Below are positions 53,678 through 61,338 of a stretch of DNA of 64,000 nt, piece after piece. The position numbers and the translations under genes are program-made. The notes under the pieces are model-generated. The model was not told the origin of the DNA. It made no database searches and saw only the letters and a list, made by a program, of their open reading frames with translations. The stretch comes from JANNVK01 sp031414415 (GTDB lineage: Bacteria > Acidobacteriota > Blastocatellia > Pyrinomonadales > Pyrinomonadaceae), in contig JANNVK010000223.1 of the NCBI GenBank assembly GCA_031414415.1, positions 1 to 64,000 on the forward strand, written 5' to 3'. How positions within the stretch are numbered: the stretch's first letter is position 1; each line of letters starts with the position of its first letter.

Positions 53678-54643
53678 CTAATTTAAGTCTAGCTTTTTAC
53701 AAGCACGTAGTTTTGCACTTCTTGAACGAGGATTTTCGTGCATTTCGGAATCAGTCGGGACAATCGGTTTTCGCGTTAAAATTTCAATCTTTTTCTGAGC
53801 GTTGCAAACACAAATCGGAAATCGCGGCGGGCAAGTGCATTTTCCTGCTAATTTTTGAAAAACTTGTTTCACAATTCTGTCTTCCAACGAATGAAAGCTA
53901 ATTATTACAAGTCTGCCATTTGGCTTTAATGAATCAACGCTATCAACTATAAATTTTTCAATAATTTCCAGCTCGCGATTTACTGCAATTCTCAAAGCCT
54001 GAAAGGTTCGCGTTGCCGGATGAATTCTTTCTTCTGGACGTTTTGAATTGCTGGCAGAACTGCTACAAATATCTGCAAGCTCTTTTGTTGTCTCAATTGC
54101 CTCGCCTCGTTCTCTTCTTTCAACAATCCGACGAGCAATTCGTCGCGATAATTTCTCTTCGCCAAATTCGTAAATTATTTTTGCAATCTCAAATTCTGAA
54201 AGTCTTTTGAGAAGTTCGGCGGCAGTTTCATCATCTGATTCAGGATTCATCCGCATATCGAGCGGTGCATTAAAACGAAAACTAAAACCGCGTGTTTCGC
54301 TATCAAGTTGAAGCGATGAAACACCTAAATCTGCCAAAATACCATCTACTTTTTCAACTTCCGCTAGTTCTAGAACTTCTTTAATTTCAGAAAAATTTGC
54401 TTGGTAAACCTCGAATTGTTTTTTAAAATGCAGCAATCTAACTTTTGCAAATTGAATAGCCGCATCGTCTTGATCTATTCCGATGACTTTTGCTTGTGTA
54501 GATAAAATTGCTTCGCTGTGTCCGCCAAGACCGAGAGTTGCGTCAACAAATATTTCATTTTTAAAAGGCTCGAGAAAGGATAAACTTTCTTCAAGTAAAA
54601 CTGAGATATGTTGGTTGTTAGCGTTTGTTACTTGCACGTTCAA
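53678..54643 (-). CDS. rsmH: 16S rRNA (cytosine1402-N4)-methyltransferase RsmH
   Basis: A 321-aa SAM-dependent methyltransferase (also called MraW) that modifies C1402 of 16S rRNA. The SAM loop is FVDATLGLGGHSEAIL near residue 33; GILADLGVSSLQLDS near 108 and HPATRTFQALRIAVNRELE near 210 are diagnostic. The start is a TTG ending at 54643, with AAAGGA 11 nt upstream; an in-frame GTG two codons later is an alternative. It is the first gene of the dcw cluster here, with no mraZ ahead of it. Confidence 0.95.
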   Translation of the reverse strand: MNVQVTNANNQHISVLLEESLSFLEPFKNEIFVDATLGLGGHSEAILSTQAKVIGIDQDDAAIQFAKVRLLHFKKQFEVYQANFSEIKEVLELAEVEKVDGILADLGVSSLQLDSETRGFSFRFNAPLDMRMNPESDDETAAELLKRLSEFEIAKIIYEFGEEKLSRRIARRIVERRERGEAIETTKELADICSSSASNSKRPEERIHPATRTFQALRIAVNRELEIIEKFIVDSVDSLKPNGRLVIISFHSLEDRIVKQVFQKLAGKCTCPPRFPICVCNAQKKIEILTRKPIVPTDSEMHENPRSRSAKLRACKKLDLN

Positions 54644-54691
54644 AGAGCGTAAAAGTCCTTTCCGAAATAAATAATGAGTTTAAAAAACTAC

Positions 54692-54705
54692 TATTTTCGA
54701 AAATA
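54692..54705. promoter_or_regulatory. Perfect palindrome upstream of the dcw cluster
   Basis: TATTTTCGAAAATA is a perfect 14-bp palindrome about 49-62 nt upstream of the rsmH start. It could be an operator for the cluster. The ~400-nt divergent gap 54644-55045 has no gene, and I do not see the direct GTGGG-type repeats bound by MraZ. Confidence 0.3.
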
Positions 54706-55045
54706 TTCTGAGTTCATTTTGTGATTTGAAATTATTAGGAAAAATTGACCGTCCTTGCTCCAATTTTTGCCCAATTTCGTTAATTTGAAGCTATGTGCTT
54801 AAAGTTTGGGGTAAAACTCTTGTGAATTAAACACTTTACGTTTTTATTCGAGATAATTACTTATAAGCTAAGTTTCTTCTATGTTGCGATGTGATAATAC
54901 GACTTATAATTATCAGATGTCAAGCATTATTTTGGTGTTTTCGAAAAAGTTTTCCACAGTTTTTTGCACTGCATTAATCAAGTGCTTAATCTGTCAGTCT
55001 TTTAGAGATTTTAATACTTTGAAACTATGCGTTAAAGTATATTTT

Positions 55046-55849
55046 ATGCAATTAGACTTTGCACAACTTTTAGTTTTGGGCTTTCTCGCCGCGTTCGCCA
55101 ACATTGCCGGCGGGCTAATACTCGTCTCTTCTGGAATTTATAAAAAATATCGCGGAATTTTGAAGTATATTTTAGCTCTCGGTGCAGGATTTATGCTCGC
55201 CGTCACATTTATCGAGATATTTCCGGAAATTTTTAAACTTTGGCAAAATCAAGCAAGTAAACCTGATGCAGAAGTTTTTGTTTTTCCGATGATGCTCGTT
55301 TTATTTGGCTATTTACTAACCCAATTTTTCGAACATACAATTGCACCACACATTCATCTCGGCGAAGAAATCCATGGTGACAATTTAATTTCGACAACTT
55401 CGGCTTACACCGCAATCGGCGGTTTGTTGATTCACACTTTTTTTGACGGCGTTTCAATTGCTGCCGCCTCAAAAGTAGATTACACAGCCGGACTTTTAGT
55501 TTTTTTTGCTACTTTTCTCCATAAATTCCCTGAAGGTTTTACAGTTGCATCGCTAGTTTTAGCAGCTGGAAAAGGTTTTAGAGAAGTTTTAATCGCTACG
55601 TCTTTAATTGGTCTAATGACAGTTTTAGGTGTTATCGGTTTTTCTGTTATTGGCACTAGCGTTAATTTTGCTGTTGGTTATGCACTTCCAATCGCCAGCG
55701 GCGTAACGCTTTATGTTGCCGCCAGCGATCTTATTCCGGAAGTAAATCATCACGGCGGAAAAAGACCGATTGTTTCGCTTTGTGTGTTCGCTGGTGTTGC
55801 GTTATTTTTCGCTTTACATTATCTTTTGCATATTACCCTCGAACATTAG
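55046..55849 (+). CDS. ZIP-family divalent metal transporter
   Basis: A 267-aa inner-membrane transporter of the ZIP family (zinc or iron import). I start at the ATG at 55046 (MQLDFAQLLVLGFLAAF), where the first helix begins; the longer frame from 54881 is not protein-like. About eight helices are seen. The metal-site helices carry HTFFDGVSIAAA near residue 135 and HKFPEGFTVASL near 160, the ZIP HNxxD / HxxPEG signature. A short His-containing cytoplasmic loop (HTIAPHIHLGEEIH) is typical. Direction is usually into the cytoplasm. Confidence 0.85.
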   Translation: MQLDFAQLLVLGFLAAFANIAGGLILVSSGIYKKYRGILKYILALGAGFMLAVTFIEIFPEIFKLWQNQASKPDAEVFVFPMMLVLFGYLLTQFFEHTIAPHIHLGEEIHGDNLISTTSAYTAIGGLLIHTFFDGVSIAAASKVDYTAGLLVFFATFLHKFPEGFTVASLVLAAGKGFREVLIATSLIGLMTVLGVIGFSVIGTSVNFAVGYALPIASGVTLYVAASDLIPEVNHHGGKRPIVSLCVFAGVALFFALHYLLHITLEH

Positions 55850-55903
55850 TGTTTTTAGAACTTTGCTGTCCAGTTTTCGTAATTGTGTTGCGGTTATTAA
55901 TTT

Positions 55904-56767
55904 ATGATTATGAAACGTTGCTATTTAATTTCAACAATATTTCTCATGCTTTTGGTGGGCGTGAATCTTTCGTTTGCTCAAACCGCTAATCAACCTTTAC
56001 CTGTTCCGACTGGAATGGTCAACGATTACGCTAATGTTATTGAAGATGCGGTTCAGTCTCAAATTGAGCAAAAACTTCGCGATTTCAAATCGACATCAAA
56101 TCCGCAAGTAGAAATTTCAGTTGTCACGGTCAAAACGACTGGCGAACGTCCGATTTTTGAATATTCATTAAATCTTGCTAGAAGTTGGAAAATAGGTTCG
56201 AAAGATGATGATAATCCGAGTGCTTTGTTGATAGTTGCAATTGATGACAAAAAATATTTTACGCAAATAAGCAAAGATCTCGAAGATGAATTGCCTGATG
56301 GAATTATTGGAAGTTTAAATCGTCAATATTTAGTTCCAGCTTTTAAACAAGCCAATTATACCAAAGGGATTAGCGATACAGTTGACGCATATATCGCAAA
56401 AATAAAAGAACGAGCTTCAGAACCGAGTGCAAATCAAACCGAAACCAAAGACGAAAAAACCGGTCTTGGACTTGGTTGCTGTATCTTAATTTTTATACTC
56501 ATTGTCTTTATTTTGATAGTTGTAAGTTTATTTGGCGGAAAAGGTGGAAGTGGTGGAACTGGTTCTGGAGACGGAAACGATCGCTGGCGAAGCGGTGGCT
56601 TTGGCGGAAATACAAGCAATAATTCATCGCCGATAATATTCTGGGGCGGCGGCGGTGGTTCATCAAACTCTGATTGGGGAAGTTCTTCCGGTGGCGGTGG
56701 CGATAGTTGGGGCGGATTCGGCGGCGGCGGCGATTTCGGCGGCGGCGGAAGTGGCGGAGATTGGTGA
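55904..56767 (+). CDS. TPM-domain (YgcG-like) membrane protein with Gly-rich tail
   Basis: A 287-aa protein. A signal peptide covers residues ~3-25 (start may be the third-codon Met). Residues ~30-165 are a TPM domain: GMVNDYANVIEDAVQSQIEQKL, then LLIVAIDDKKYFTQISKDLEDELPDGIIG. A membrane helix (LGCCILIFILIVFILIVVSLF) follows near 190-210, then a Gly/Ser/Asn/Trp-rich tail with many GGGG and GDSWGGF units. TPM proteins are linked to membrane or envelope maintenance, and they often neighbour LemA, as here (gene at 57985). Confidence 0.85.
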   Translation: MIMKRCYLISTIFLMLLVGVNLSFAQTANQPLPVPTGMVNDYANVIEDAVQSQIEQKLRDFKSTSNPQVEISVVTVKTTGERPIFEYSLNLARSWKIGSKDDDNPSALLIVAIDDKKYFTQISKDLEDELPDGIIGSLNRQYLVPAFKQANYTKGISDTVDAYIAKIKERASEPSANQTETKDEKTGLGLGCCILIFILIVFILIVVSLFGGKGGSGGTGSGDGNDRWRSGGFGGNTSNNSSPIIFWGGGGGSSNSDWGSSSGGGGDSWGGFGGGGDFGGGGSGGDW

Positions 56768-56819
56768 TTGATTTTAGACTTTGGATAGTTTTATTGATTT
56801 ACTGGCAATAAAGAAATTT

Positions 56820-57167
56820 ATGAGTGTTGATGAGAAAATAGAAAAAATTGGGAAACGACTAAGAACTGTTGAAGATGCGGTTATACTTTTGACCAAATTA
56901 GTTGATAGTCACGATGATCGTTTGATTTATAGTCTAAAAGAAGATGAAAATCTTAGTGATAAAATTTCCGCTTTAGTTGATGCTCAAATAAGGAGTGAAG
57001 ATATTTTGCATTCAATTCGTCAAAAATCTGTTGAAACTGATGATAAAATTTCAATTTTAGTTGATATGCAAATGAAATCTATTTCTGAAATTGAATCGCT
57101 TCGCGAAAAAACAAGTGAGTTAGACAAAAAATTATCTCTCTTGACAAAAAAATTTAACGGCAATTAA
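56820..57167 (+). CDS. Small coiled-coil hypothetical protein
   Basis: About 115 aa from the ATG at 56820 (MSVDEKIEKIGKRLRTVED); a TTG-started longer frame reaches 56781. The whole protein is helical with heptad spacing. It contains two related segments, SLKEDENLSDKISALVDAQ and SVETDDKISILVDMQ, that look like an internal duplication. No membrane segment or family is recognised. It lies between the TPM and nucleotidyltransferase-fold genes with short gaps, so it is probably co-transcribed with them. Confidence 0.55.
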   Translation: MSVDEKIEKIGKRLRTVEDAVILLTKLVDSHDDRLIYSLKEDENLSDKISALVDAQIRSEDILHSIRQKSVETDDKISILVDMQMKSISEIESLREKTSELDKKLSLLTKKFNGN

Positions 57168-57178
57168 AACAAAAATTT

Positions 57179-57901
57179 ATGGCGATTGAATCACAACAAT
57201 TTACTGCATTTATTGACGATTTAAGATCAACACACGGAGCAAATCTTGCGTCTGTAATTCTTTATGGTTCTGCCGCAGCAGGCGATTTTGTTGCTCGGGC
57301 ATCTGACTATAATTTGCTGATTGCACTGCATAAAATTTCGCCAATTGATTTGCGAAATGCCCAAGCTCCAATGCGTGAATGGCGAAAACTAGGTCATCCA
57401 TTGCCGGTTTATTTCACAGTTTCAGAATTACAAAATGCAGCAGACGTTTTCCCGATTGAATTTCACCAAATGGAAGGTGCGAGAAAGGTTCTTTTTGGCG
57501 AAGACGTTTTGGTTGGATTAAAAATTTCTGACGAGTTTTTGCGTCATCAAACTGAGTATGAATTACGAAGTAAATTATTGCAATTACGACGTTTATACAT
57601 TCCAGCTTCTGTTTCGGCAGAAAATCTATGCAATTTGATGGCTGAAAGTTTAACGAGTTTTGCAGCAATATTTCGTGCAGTTTTGTTGATTCACGGGCAA
57701 AAATCTCCAATCACAAAACACGAAATTATACACAGCACAGTTCGTCTGTTAAAACTCGACGCAACGTCGTTTGAGAAAATTTTTGAGATTAGAAAATCAT
57801 CAAACACGCTTAATGAGGTTTCGGCTAATCAGCTTTTTGCCGATTATTTAGAACAAATTGAGTCTGTAATTGATGCAGTTGACAAGATACGAAAATCGTA
57901 A
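57179..57901 (+). CDS. Nucleotidyltransferase-fold protein with altered metal site
   Basis: A 240-aa protein with the pol-beta-type nucleotidyltransferase motif VILYGSAAAGDFVARASDYNLLIAL near residues 22-45. In active MNT/pol-beta enzymes the final motif is SDxD; here it reads S-D-Y-N, so the second metal-binding Asp is replaced by Asn. The C-terminal half is helical (LRSKLLQLRRLYIP, MAESLTSFAAIFRAVLL), as in HEPN/KNTase-like helical bundles. Activity is uncertain. It lies between the coiled-coil gene and lemA. Confidence 0.65.
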   Translation: MAIESQQFTAFIDDLRSTHGANLASVILYGSAAAGDFVARASDYNLLIALHKISPIDLRNAQAPMREWRKLGHPLPVYFTVSELQNAADVFPIEFHQMEGARKVLFGEDVLVGLKISDEFLRHQTEYELRSKLLQLRRLYIPASVSAENLCNLMAESLTSFAAIFRAVLLIHGQKSPITKHEIIHSTVRLLKLDATSFEKIFEIRKSSNTLNEVSANQLFADYLEQIESVIDAVDKIRKS

Positions 57902-57911
57902 ATGGTTGAGT

Positions 57912-57935
57912 GTTAATGGTTTATGTGCCATTAAC
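57912..57935 (+). promoter_or_regulatory. Hairpin between the nucleotidyltransferase-fold gene and lemA
   Basis: GTTAATGG (57912-57919) pairs with CCATTAAC (57928-57935). No T-run follows, so this is not a typical terminator. It may be a stabilising or regulatory hairpin ahead of lemA. Confidence 0.3.
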
Positions 57936-57984
57936 TTATCAACAAATCATTAACAATTAACTTTTTATGAGGAGATTAGAAAAT

Positions 57985-58608
57985 ATGAAAAAGACACTTT
58001 TATTAACAATAGTTTTGGTTGCCGCGTTTAGTTTCAGCGGTTGTAACTACAACAGTTTAACTGCCGGACAGCAAGGCGTTAAGGGAAAATGGGCGAATGT
58101 TGAAAGTGCGTTGCAAAGACGTGCTGATTTGGTTCCAAACTTAGTAGAAGCCGCAAAAATGGCTGGAATTCAAGAGCAAGAAGTTTTCGGACAAATTGCT
58201 GATGCTCGTTCGAAATTGCTCGGTGCCGGAACAGCCGCACCAGCAGCCGACAAAACACCAGAACAACGCGAAGCAATGATTCAAGCAAGCAACAGTTTTG
58301 GCGGCACAATCGGCAGACTTTTGAGTTTGCAAGAAAGCTATCCGCAACTTCGTTCAAACGAATCTTTTATGAAATTGCAAGATGAATTATCAGGAACTGA
58401 AAATCGTCTTAATGTTTCCAGATTAGACTACAACGATGCTGTAACTGCTTATAACACAGAACGTTCGCAGTTTCCTGGTGTTTTAACCGCAAGCATTTTT
58501 GGCTTCAAAGAAGAACCATTTTTCAAAGCTGAAGAAGGTTCAAAAGTCGCTCCAAAAATTGCACCTGCTGAAACTTTGAGAAAAACAAATGTTCCGGCTA
58601 ATAAATAA
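57985..58608 (+). CDS. LemA-family lipoprotein
   Basis: A 207-aa LemA protein. The ATG at 57985 is preferred because GGAG lies 10 nt ahead and it begins a lipoprotein signal (MKKTLLLTIVLVAAFSFSGCN, lipobox FSGC); an upstream ATG exists at 57967. The LemA domain has GVKGKWANVESALQRRADLVPNLVEAAK near residue 30 and ENRLNVSRLDYNDAVTAYN near 135. LemA proteins are envelope proteins of unclear function that often co-occur with TPM proteins such as the one at 55904. Confidence 0.9.
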   Translation: MKKTLLLTIVLVAAFSFSGCNYNSLTAGQQGVKGKWANVESALQRRADLVPNLVEAAKMAGIQEQEVFGQIADARSKLLGAGTAAPAADKTPEQREAMIQASNSFGGTIGRLLSLQESYPQLRSNESFMKLQDELSGTENRLNVSRLDYNDAVTAYNTERSQFPGVLTASIFGFKEEPFFKAEEGSKVAPKIAPAETLRKTNVPANK

Positions 58609-58632
58609 TTTTTTGTCTAATTAGAGATAATT

Positions 58633-58660
58633 GAGTCGCGAGAAATCGTGGCTCATTTTT
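58633..58660 (+). terminator. Intrinsic terminator after lemA
   Basis: A 9-bp stem with two wobbles (58633-58641 with 58646-58654) is capped by a GAAA tetraloop and followed by ATTTTTG. It lies 24 nt past the lemA stop and before the convergent BMC operon end. Confidence 0.8.
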
Positions 58661-58662
58661 GT

Positions 58663-58974
58663 CTAAAAACCACGCGAACTGCACATCGAACATTTGTCAC
58701 AAGATTTATTTGGCTCAAACATACAGGCTTTTTCTTGTTCAAAAAACTCTACTAATTCTTCGACAACAGCTTCAGCGATGTTAAATTTCTCTTGGCTAGG
58801 ATTTTGATAATTTGGAATTTGGAATTTGGAATTCGAAGTTGTTTGAAATTCTAGTTGTTGAATTCTAGAATTTAATTGTTCGATATTTTCACGCAGAAAC
58901 GCTACATCGTTGTTGGAATTTCCACTCAAACGATTTGCAACTCTCTCGGCAATTTGTCTCGCTTTTTCACTCAT
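58663..58974 (-). CDS. Small Cys-rich protein at the end of the BMC shell operon
   Basis: A 103-aa protein. Residues 1-18 (MSEKARQIAERVANRLSG) would form an amphipathic helix, as do known BMC encapsulation peptides, and a short coiled coil follows. Residues ~45-65 are encoded by a tandem heptamer (AATTTGG, 58809-58836) and look like a flexible linker. A second helix (AEAVVEELVEFFEQ) leads to CMFEPNKSCDKCSMCSSRGF, a Cx7Cx2Cx2C cluster suited to an Fe-S centre or zinc. It overlaps the upstream vertex gene by 4 nt. The role is unknown; a cargo or adaptor of the compartment is an inference. Confidence 0.6.
   Translation of the reverse strand: MSEKARQIAERVANRLSGNSNNDVAFLRENIEQLNSRIQQLEFQTTSNSKFQIPNYQNPSQEKFNIAEAVVEELVEFFEQEKACMFEPNKSCDKCSMCSSRGF
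58809..58836. repeat. Tandem heptamer inside the Cys-rich BMC gene
   Basis: AATTTGG three times, then AATTCGA, in tandem. It is read on the minus strand as part of a linker in the protein at 58663-58974. Confidence 0.65.
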
Positions 58975-59255
58975 TTTTCTTTCGGAAGCAAATCAATATA
59001 ATCGACCACACCAACAATCGCTGAGTCAATCGCGGCACCAATTTTTCCGGTCGCGGCGGTCGAAGCTCCCCAACCTTCTTGAACAATTAAAACAATATCG
59101 CCTTCGCCAGCAGAAACCGAATCGAGTGCGAGAGTTGTGTAATCCATATCTTCGCCTTCGGGCGTAATTTGCCTGCAAAGCATCACACGCGTTCCTTCAT
59201 AACGCTGATTCTTTTGCGTGGCGACAACATTTCCGATTACTTTAGCTAACAACAT
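58971..59255 (-). CDS. BMC vertex protein, EutN/CcmL family (BMC-P 1)
   Basis: A 94-aa EutN/CcmL-type protein. These form pentamers that cap the 12 vertices of a microcompartment shell. The fold is shown by LLAKVIGNVVATQKNQRYEG at the N-terminus, TLALDSVSAGEGDIVLIVQEG in the middle and the C-terminal DSAIVGVVDYIDLL. It is the third vertex gene in transcription order and overlaps the Cys-rich gene by 4 nt. It differs clearly in sequence from the other two vertex proteins, so the three are unlikely to be simple copies. Confidence 0.9.
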   Translation of the reverse strand: MLLAKVIGNVVATQKNQRYEGTRVMLCRQITPEGEDMDYTTLALDSVSAGEGDIVLIVQEGWGASTAATGKIGAAIDSAIVGVVDYIDLLPKEK

Positions 59256-60125
59256 TTACAATTTCTCAATCTCTTCGTGACTTAAACCTGTGGCGGTGAT
59301 AATTGTTCCGATCTCAACTTTCAGTTTTTTCATTTTCAATGCAATCTCGAGGGCTTTTTCCGCTCTACCTTCCGCTTTTCCTTCCGCTTTACCTTGTGCC
59401 GTGCCTTCCTTTATGGCAGTGTCAACCACATTTTTCAAATCTCGATAATACTTAACACTATCTTGGTAATTCCTAAATTCTTCACGGGTATATTTGGCAA
59501 TTTCAGCAATTTCGAACGCTTTTTTGAAAACTCGTTCCTGTAATTTCGGCGAAGCATTTTGCAATTTCGCCAGATTTTTCAAAAGATATAGCCATTTATC
59601 ATAATTAGTTATCAGTTCGTCTTCGGTCTTGTTGAATTTGGGCATTTCCAAATAAATGAAACGCAATTTCTGATTGAAAACTTTACCAGTTTCTTCTTCG
59701 ATAAGTTTAACATCGTGCCGAAATTTATTTTTATTTTCCGCATGTTCGTCAAACACAAAATCCATTATTGAAACCGAATAAACAGCATTTAACTTAAAAT
59801 CCCAATCGCCGGGAACAGCTTGTTCTTGCAAGGCAAATGTTGCGTAATAAAGACTTCGATCTTTAAAAAATTCTTGTTTAGCTTTTTGCAGTTCAACGAT
59901 AAACTTTTCGCCTTTTTCGTTTTGGCAATACAAATCAAAAACTGCTTTACGGTCTGATTGAGAAACGCCAAGTTGCTCATTTTTAAGGAAAGTTAAATCT
60001 ACAATCTTGCTTTTCTCCAATAAAATTTCATTAAGAAAATCAATCAGCAAATCTTTGTTCTTTTCATCGCCAAAGAGTTTTTTGAAGCCAAAATCTGTAA
60101 ATGGATTTATGTATTTCTCGATCAT
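59256..60125 (-). CDS. Rpn-family PD-(D/E)XK nuclease inside the BMC operon
   Basis: A 289-aa member of the Rpn/YhgA (PDDEXK_2) family, DNA nucleases that promote RecA-independent recombination and are often loosely called transposases. INPFTDFGFKKLFGDEKNKDLLIDFLNEIL is the N-terminal family pattern. The nuclease core is AVFDLYCQ with the following FIVELQKAK, that is Asp then ExQ. The C-terminus has GKAEGKAEGRAEK repeats and a helix. It overlaps the upstream vertex gene by 4 nt and abuts the downstream one without a gap, so it is embedded in the shell operon. Confidence 0.85.
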   Translation of the reverse strand: MIEKYINPFTDFGFKKLFGDEKNKDLLIDFLNEILLEKSKIVDLTFLKNEQLGVSQSDRKAVFDLYCQNEKGEKFIVELQKAKQEFFKDRSLYYATFALQEQAVPGDWDFKLNAVYSVSIMDFVFDEHAENKNKFRHDVKLIEEETGKVFNQKLRFIYLEMPKFNKTEDELITNYDKWLYLLKNLAKLQNASPKLQERVFKKAFEIAEIAKYTREEFRNYQDSVKYYRDLKNVVDTAIKEGTAQGKAEGKAEGRAEKALEIALKMKKLKVEIGTIITATGLSHEEIEKL

Positions 60126-60400
60126 AGCTTTTGATAAACGTGTTGTTCTGAATCAATAATGCCGACAATTGTGCAATCAGTTGGCGTGTTATCTCTCGTA
60201 AAAGGAAAACTAGCTTCTTTGCCGCGACACCAAAAAACTAATTCACCAACTCCGGCACCAACTGCGTCCAAGGCAATTAAAGGTTTTCCAGTTTCTTTTA
60301 AATCTGCATTCAAAGTCTGCACAATCAACAATTTACGAGCGTTTAACGATTCGTTTTTGATTGTCGAAACAACTGTTCCGATGACGCGTGCGATTTGCAT
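60122..60400 (-). CDS. BMC vertex protein, EutN/CcmL family (BMC-P 2)
   Basis: A 92-aa EutN/CcmL-family pentamer protein. MQIARVIGTVVSTIKNESLNARKLLIVQ at the N-terminus, LIALDAVGAGVGELVFWCRG in the middle and DCTIVGIIDSE near the end define it. A Cys sits in VFWCRG, where the pentamer pore-facing region lies in relatives, a position worth noting but not proven functional. It directly follows the nuclease-like gene at 60401 (no gap) and overlaps the Rpn gene by 4 nt. Confidence 0.9.
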   Translation of the reverse strand: MQIARVIGTVVSTIKNESLNARKLLIVQTLNADLKETGKPLIALDAVGAGVGELVFWCRGKEASFPFTRDNTPTDCTIVGIIDSEQHVYQKL

Positions 60401-61000
60401 TTAGTTCTCGTAAAAATCAAATATAGATTTAAAAACTCCTAGAATATTTTCAACCTCAGAAAGATAAAATCGTTCACTGTCAACAATTACTTTATTTTCT
60501 TCAAGTTTCAAAAACTGCCAATTTTCTCCAGTTGTCACGCAACCAAAAATTGCTTTAAATTTATTTTCGCTTTTCAAATTAAAAATGCGAGCCGCAAACA
60601 TTTGAGCTATACATTGCCCTAAGCCGAGTTCTATATCATTTTTCTTTGCTTCTACCAAAGATATTATTGGTGATTTCAAAACAGGCGTTGGATACGTTTT
60701 CGACAAAATAAAATCACACTCCCCAGTTAAGCCGAGATTTACGTCAACATTTAATGTTTGACCCGAAAATATTTGAAATTCATCATTCGAAATTTCTTTC
60801 GCAGCTAAAAGTATTGGTGCAACAATAAACTCTGAACGTGCTTTTTCACTGACAAATGCGTTTTTCTCGCCTTTTTCCAGACTTTTCAACAACCAATCAG
60901 AAGGTGGAATCGGCTCAAAGTTCCAATCAATTTTTTTGATGATAACTTCGAGACCTAGTTCTTTTTCAACTTTTGGAATGTCAAAATCTGTGTAACTCAT
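60401..61000 (-). CDS. PD-(D/E)XK nuclease-like hypothetical protein in the BMC operon
   Basis: A 199-aa protein. GECDFILSK near residue 113 and SLVEAKKNDIELGLGQCIAQMFAA near 135 match the Asp...ExK plus downstream Gln pattern of PD-(D/E)XK restriction-endonuclease-like folds. SEKARSEFIVAPILLAAKE near 52 is also seen in such uncharacterised proteins. No DNA-binding domain is visible. Its ATG overlaps the stop of the third vertex gene by one base, and the next vertex gene starts on the adjacent base, so it is fully integrated in the operon. Activity is inferred only from motifs. Confidence 0.6.
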   Translation of the reverse strand: MSYTDFDIPKVEKELGLEVIIKKIDWNFEPIPPSDWLLKSLEKGEKNAFVSEKARSEFIVAPILLAAKEISNDEFQIFSGQTLNVDVNLGLTGECDFILSKTYPTPVLKSPIISLVEAKKNDIELGLGQCIAQMFAARIFNLKSENKFKAIFGCVTTGENWQFLKLEENKVIVDSERFYLSEVENILGVFKSIFDFYEN

Positions 61001-61275
61001 TATTCTTCACCAACAATATCAAACGAATCAATCACGCCAATTATCGCCGAATCAACCGGACAATCTTTGTTGCCTTCCGCAAGGCGTGCGGATGAACCGG
61101 CAACGACCAAAACCTTCTCATGGAAACCTGCCCCGACTGTGTCAACCGCAACAACGTAGCCGCTTTGGTCTGTTCCATCAAGGTTAATTGGTTTTACAAT
61201 AAGAAGTTTTTTGCCGAGTAAACGTTCGTCTTTTTGCGACGAAACTACTGTTCCGAGTATGCGTCCGATTATCAT
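61000..61275 (-). CDS. BMC vertex protein, EutN/CcmL family (BMC-P 3)
   Basis: A 91-aa EutN/CcmL-family protein. I start it at the ATG ending at 61275 (MIIGRILGTVVSSQ), which aligns with the other vertex proteins; the longer frame to 61320 would begin inside the intergenic inverted repeat. VVAVDTVGAGFHEKVLVVAGSSAR and the closing DSAIIGVIDSFD complete the pattern. It is the first vertex gene after the BMC-H gene, with a strong hairpin-forming sequence between them. Confidence 0.9.
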   Translation of the reverse strand: MIIGRILGTVVSSQKDERLLGKKLLIVKPINLDGTDQSGYVVAVDTVGAGFHEKVLVVAGSSARLAEGNKDCPVDSAIIGVIDSFDIVGEE

Positions 61276-61279
61276 ATTT

Positions 61280-61338
61280 AATAGTGAAAAACTAATAACT
61301 AAAAGTGAACAATTTTTCACTATTCACTTTTAGTTATT
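61280..61338 (-). promoter_or_regulatory. Two overlapping inverted repeats between BMC-H and the vertex genes
   Basis: AATAACTAAAAGTGAA (61294-61309) is the exact inverse of 61323-61338 (16 bp, 13-nt loop). AATAGTGAAAAA (61280-61291) is the exact inverse of 61313-61324, which lies mostly in that loop. The two helices overlap by 2 nt and could form a switch or a pseudoknot. The region also reads as heptamers (TTCACTA, TTCACTT, TTAGTTA, TTCACTT). It begins at the BMC-H stop codon. Confidence 0.6.

Noticed and set aside
59256..60125. An insertion sequence within the BMC operon
   Set aside because: Rpn proteins are sometimes annotated as transposases, but there are no terminal inverted repeats or target duplications and the gene shares stop/start overlap with its neighbours.
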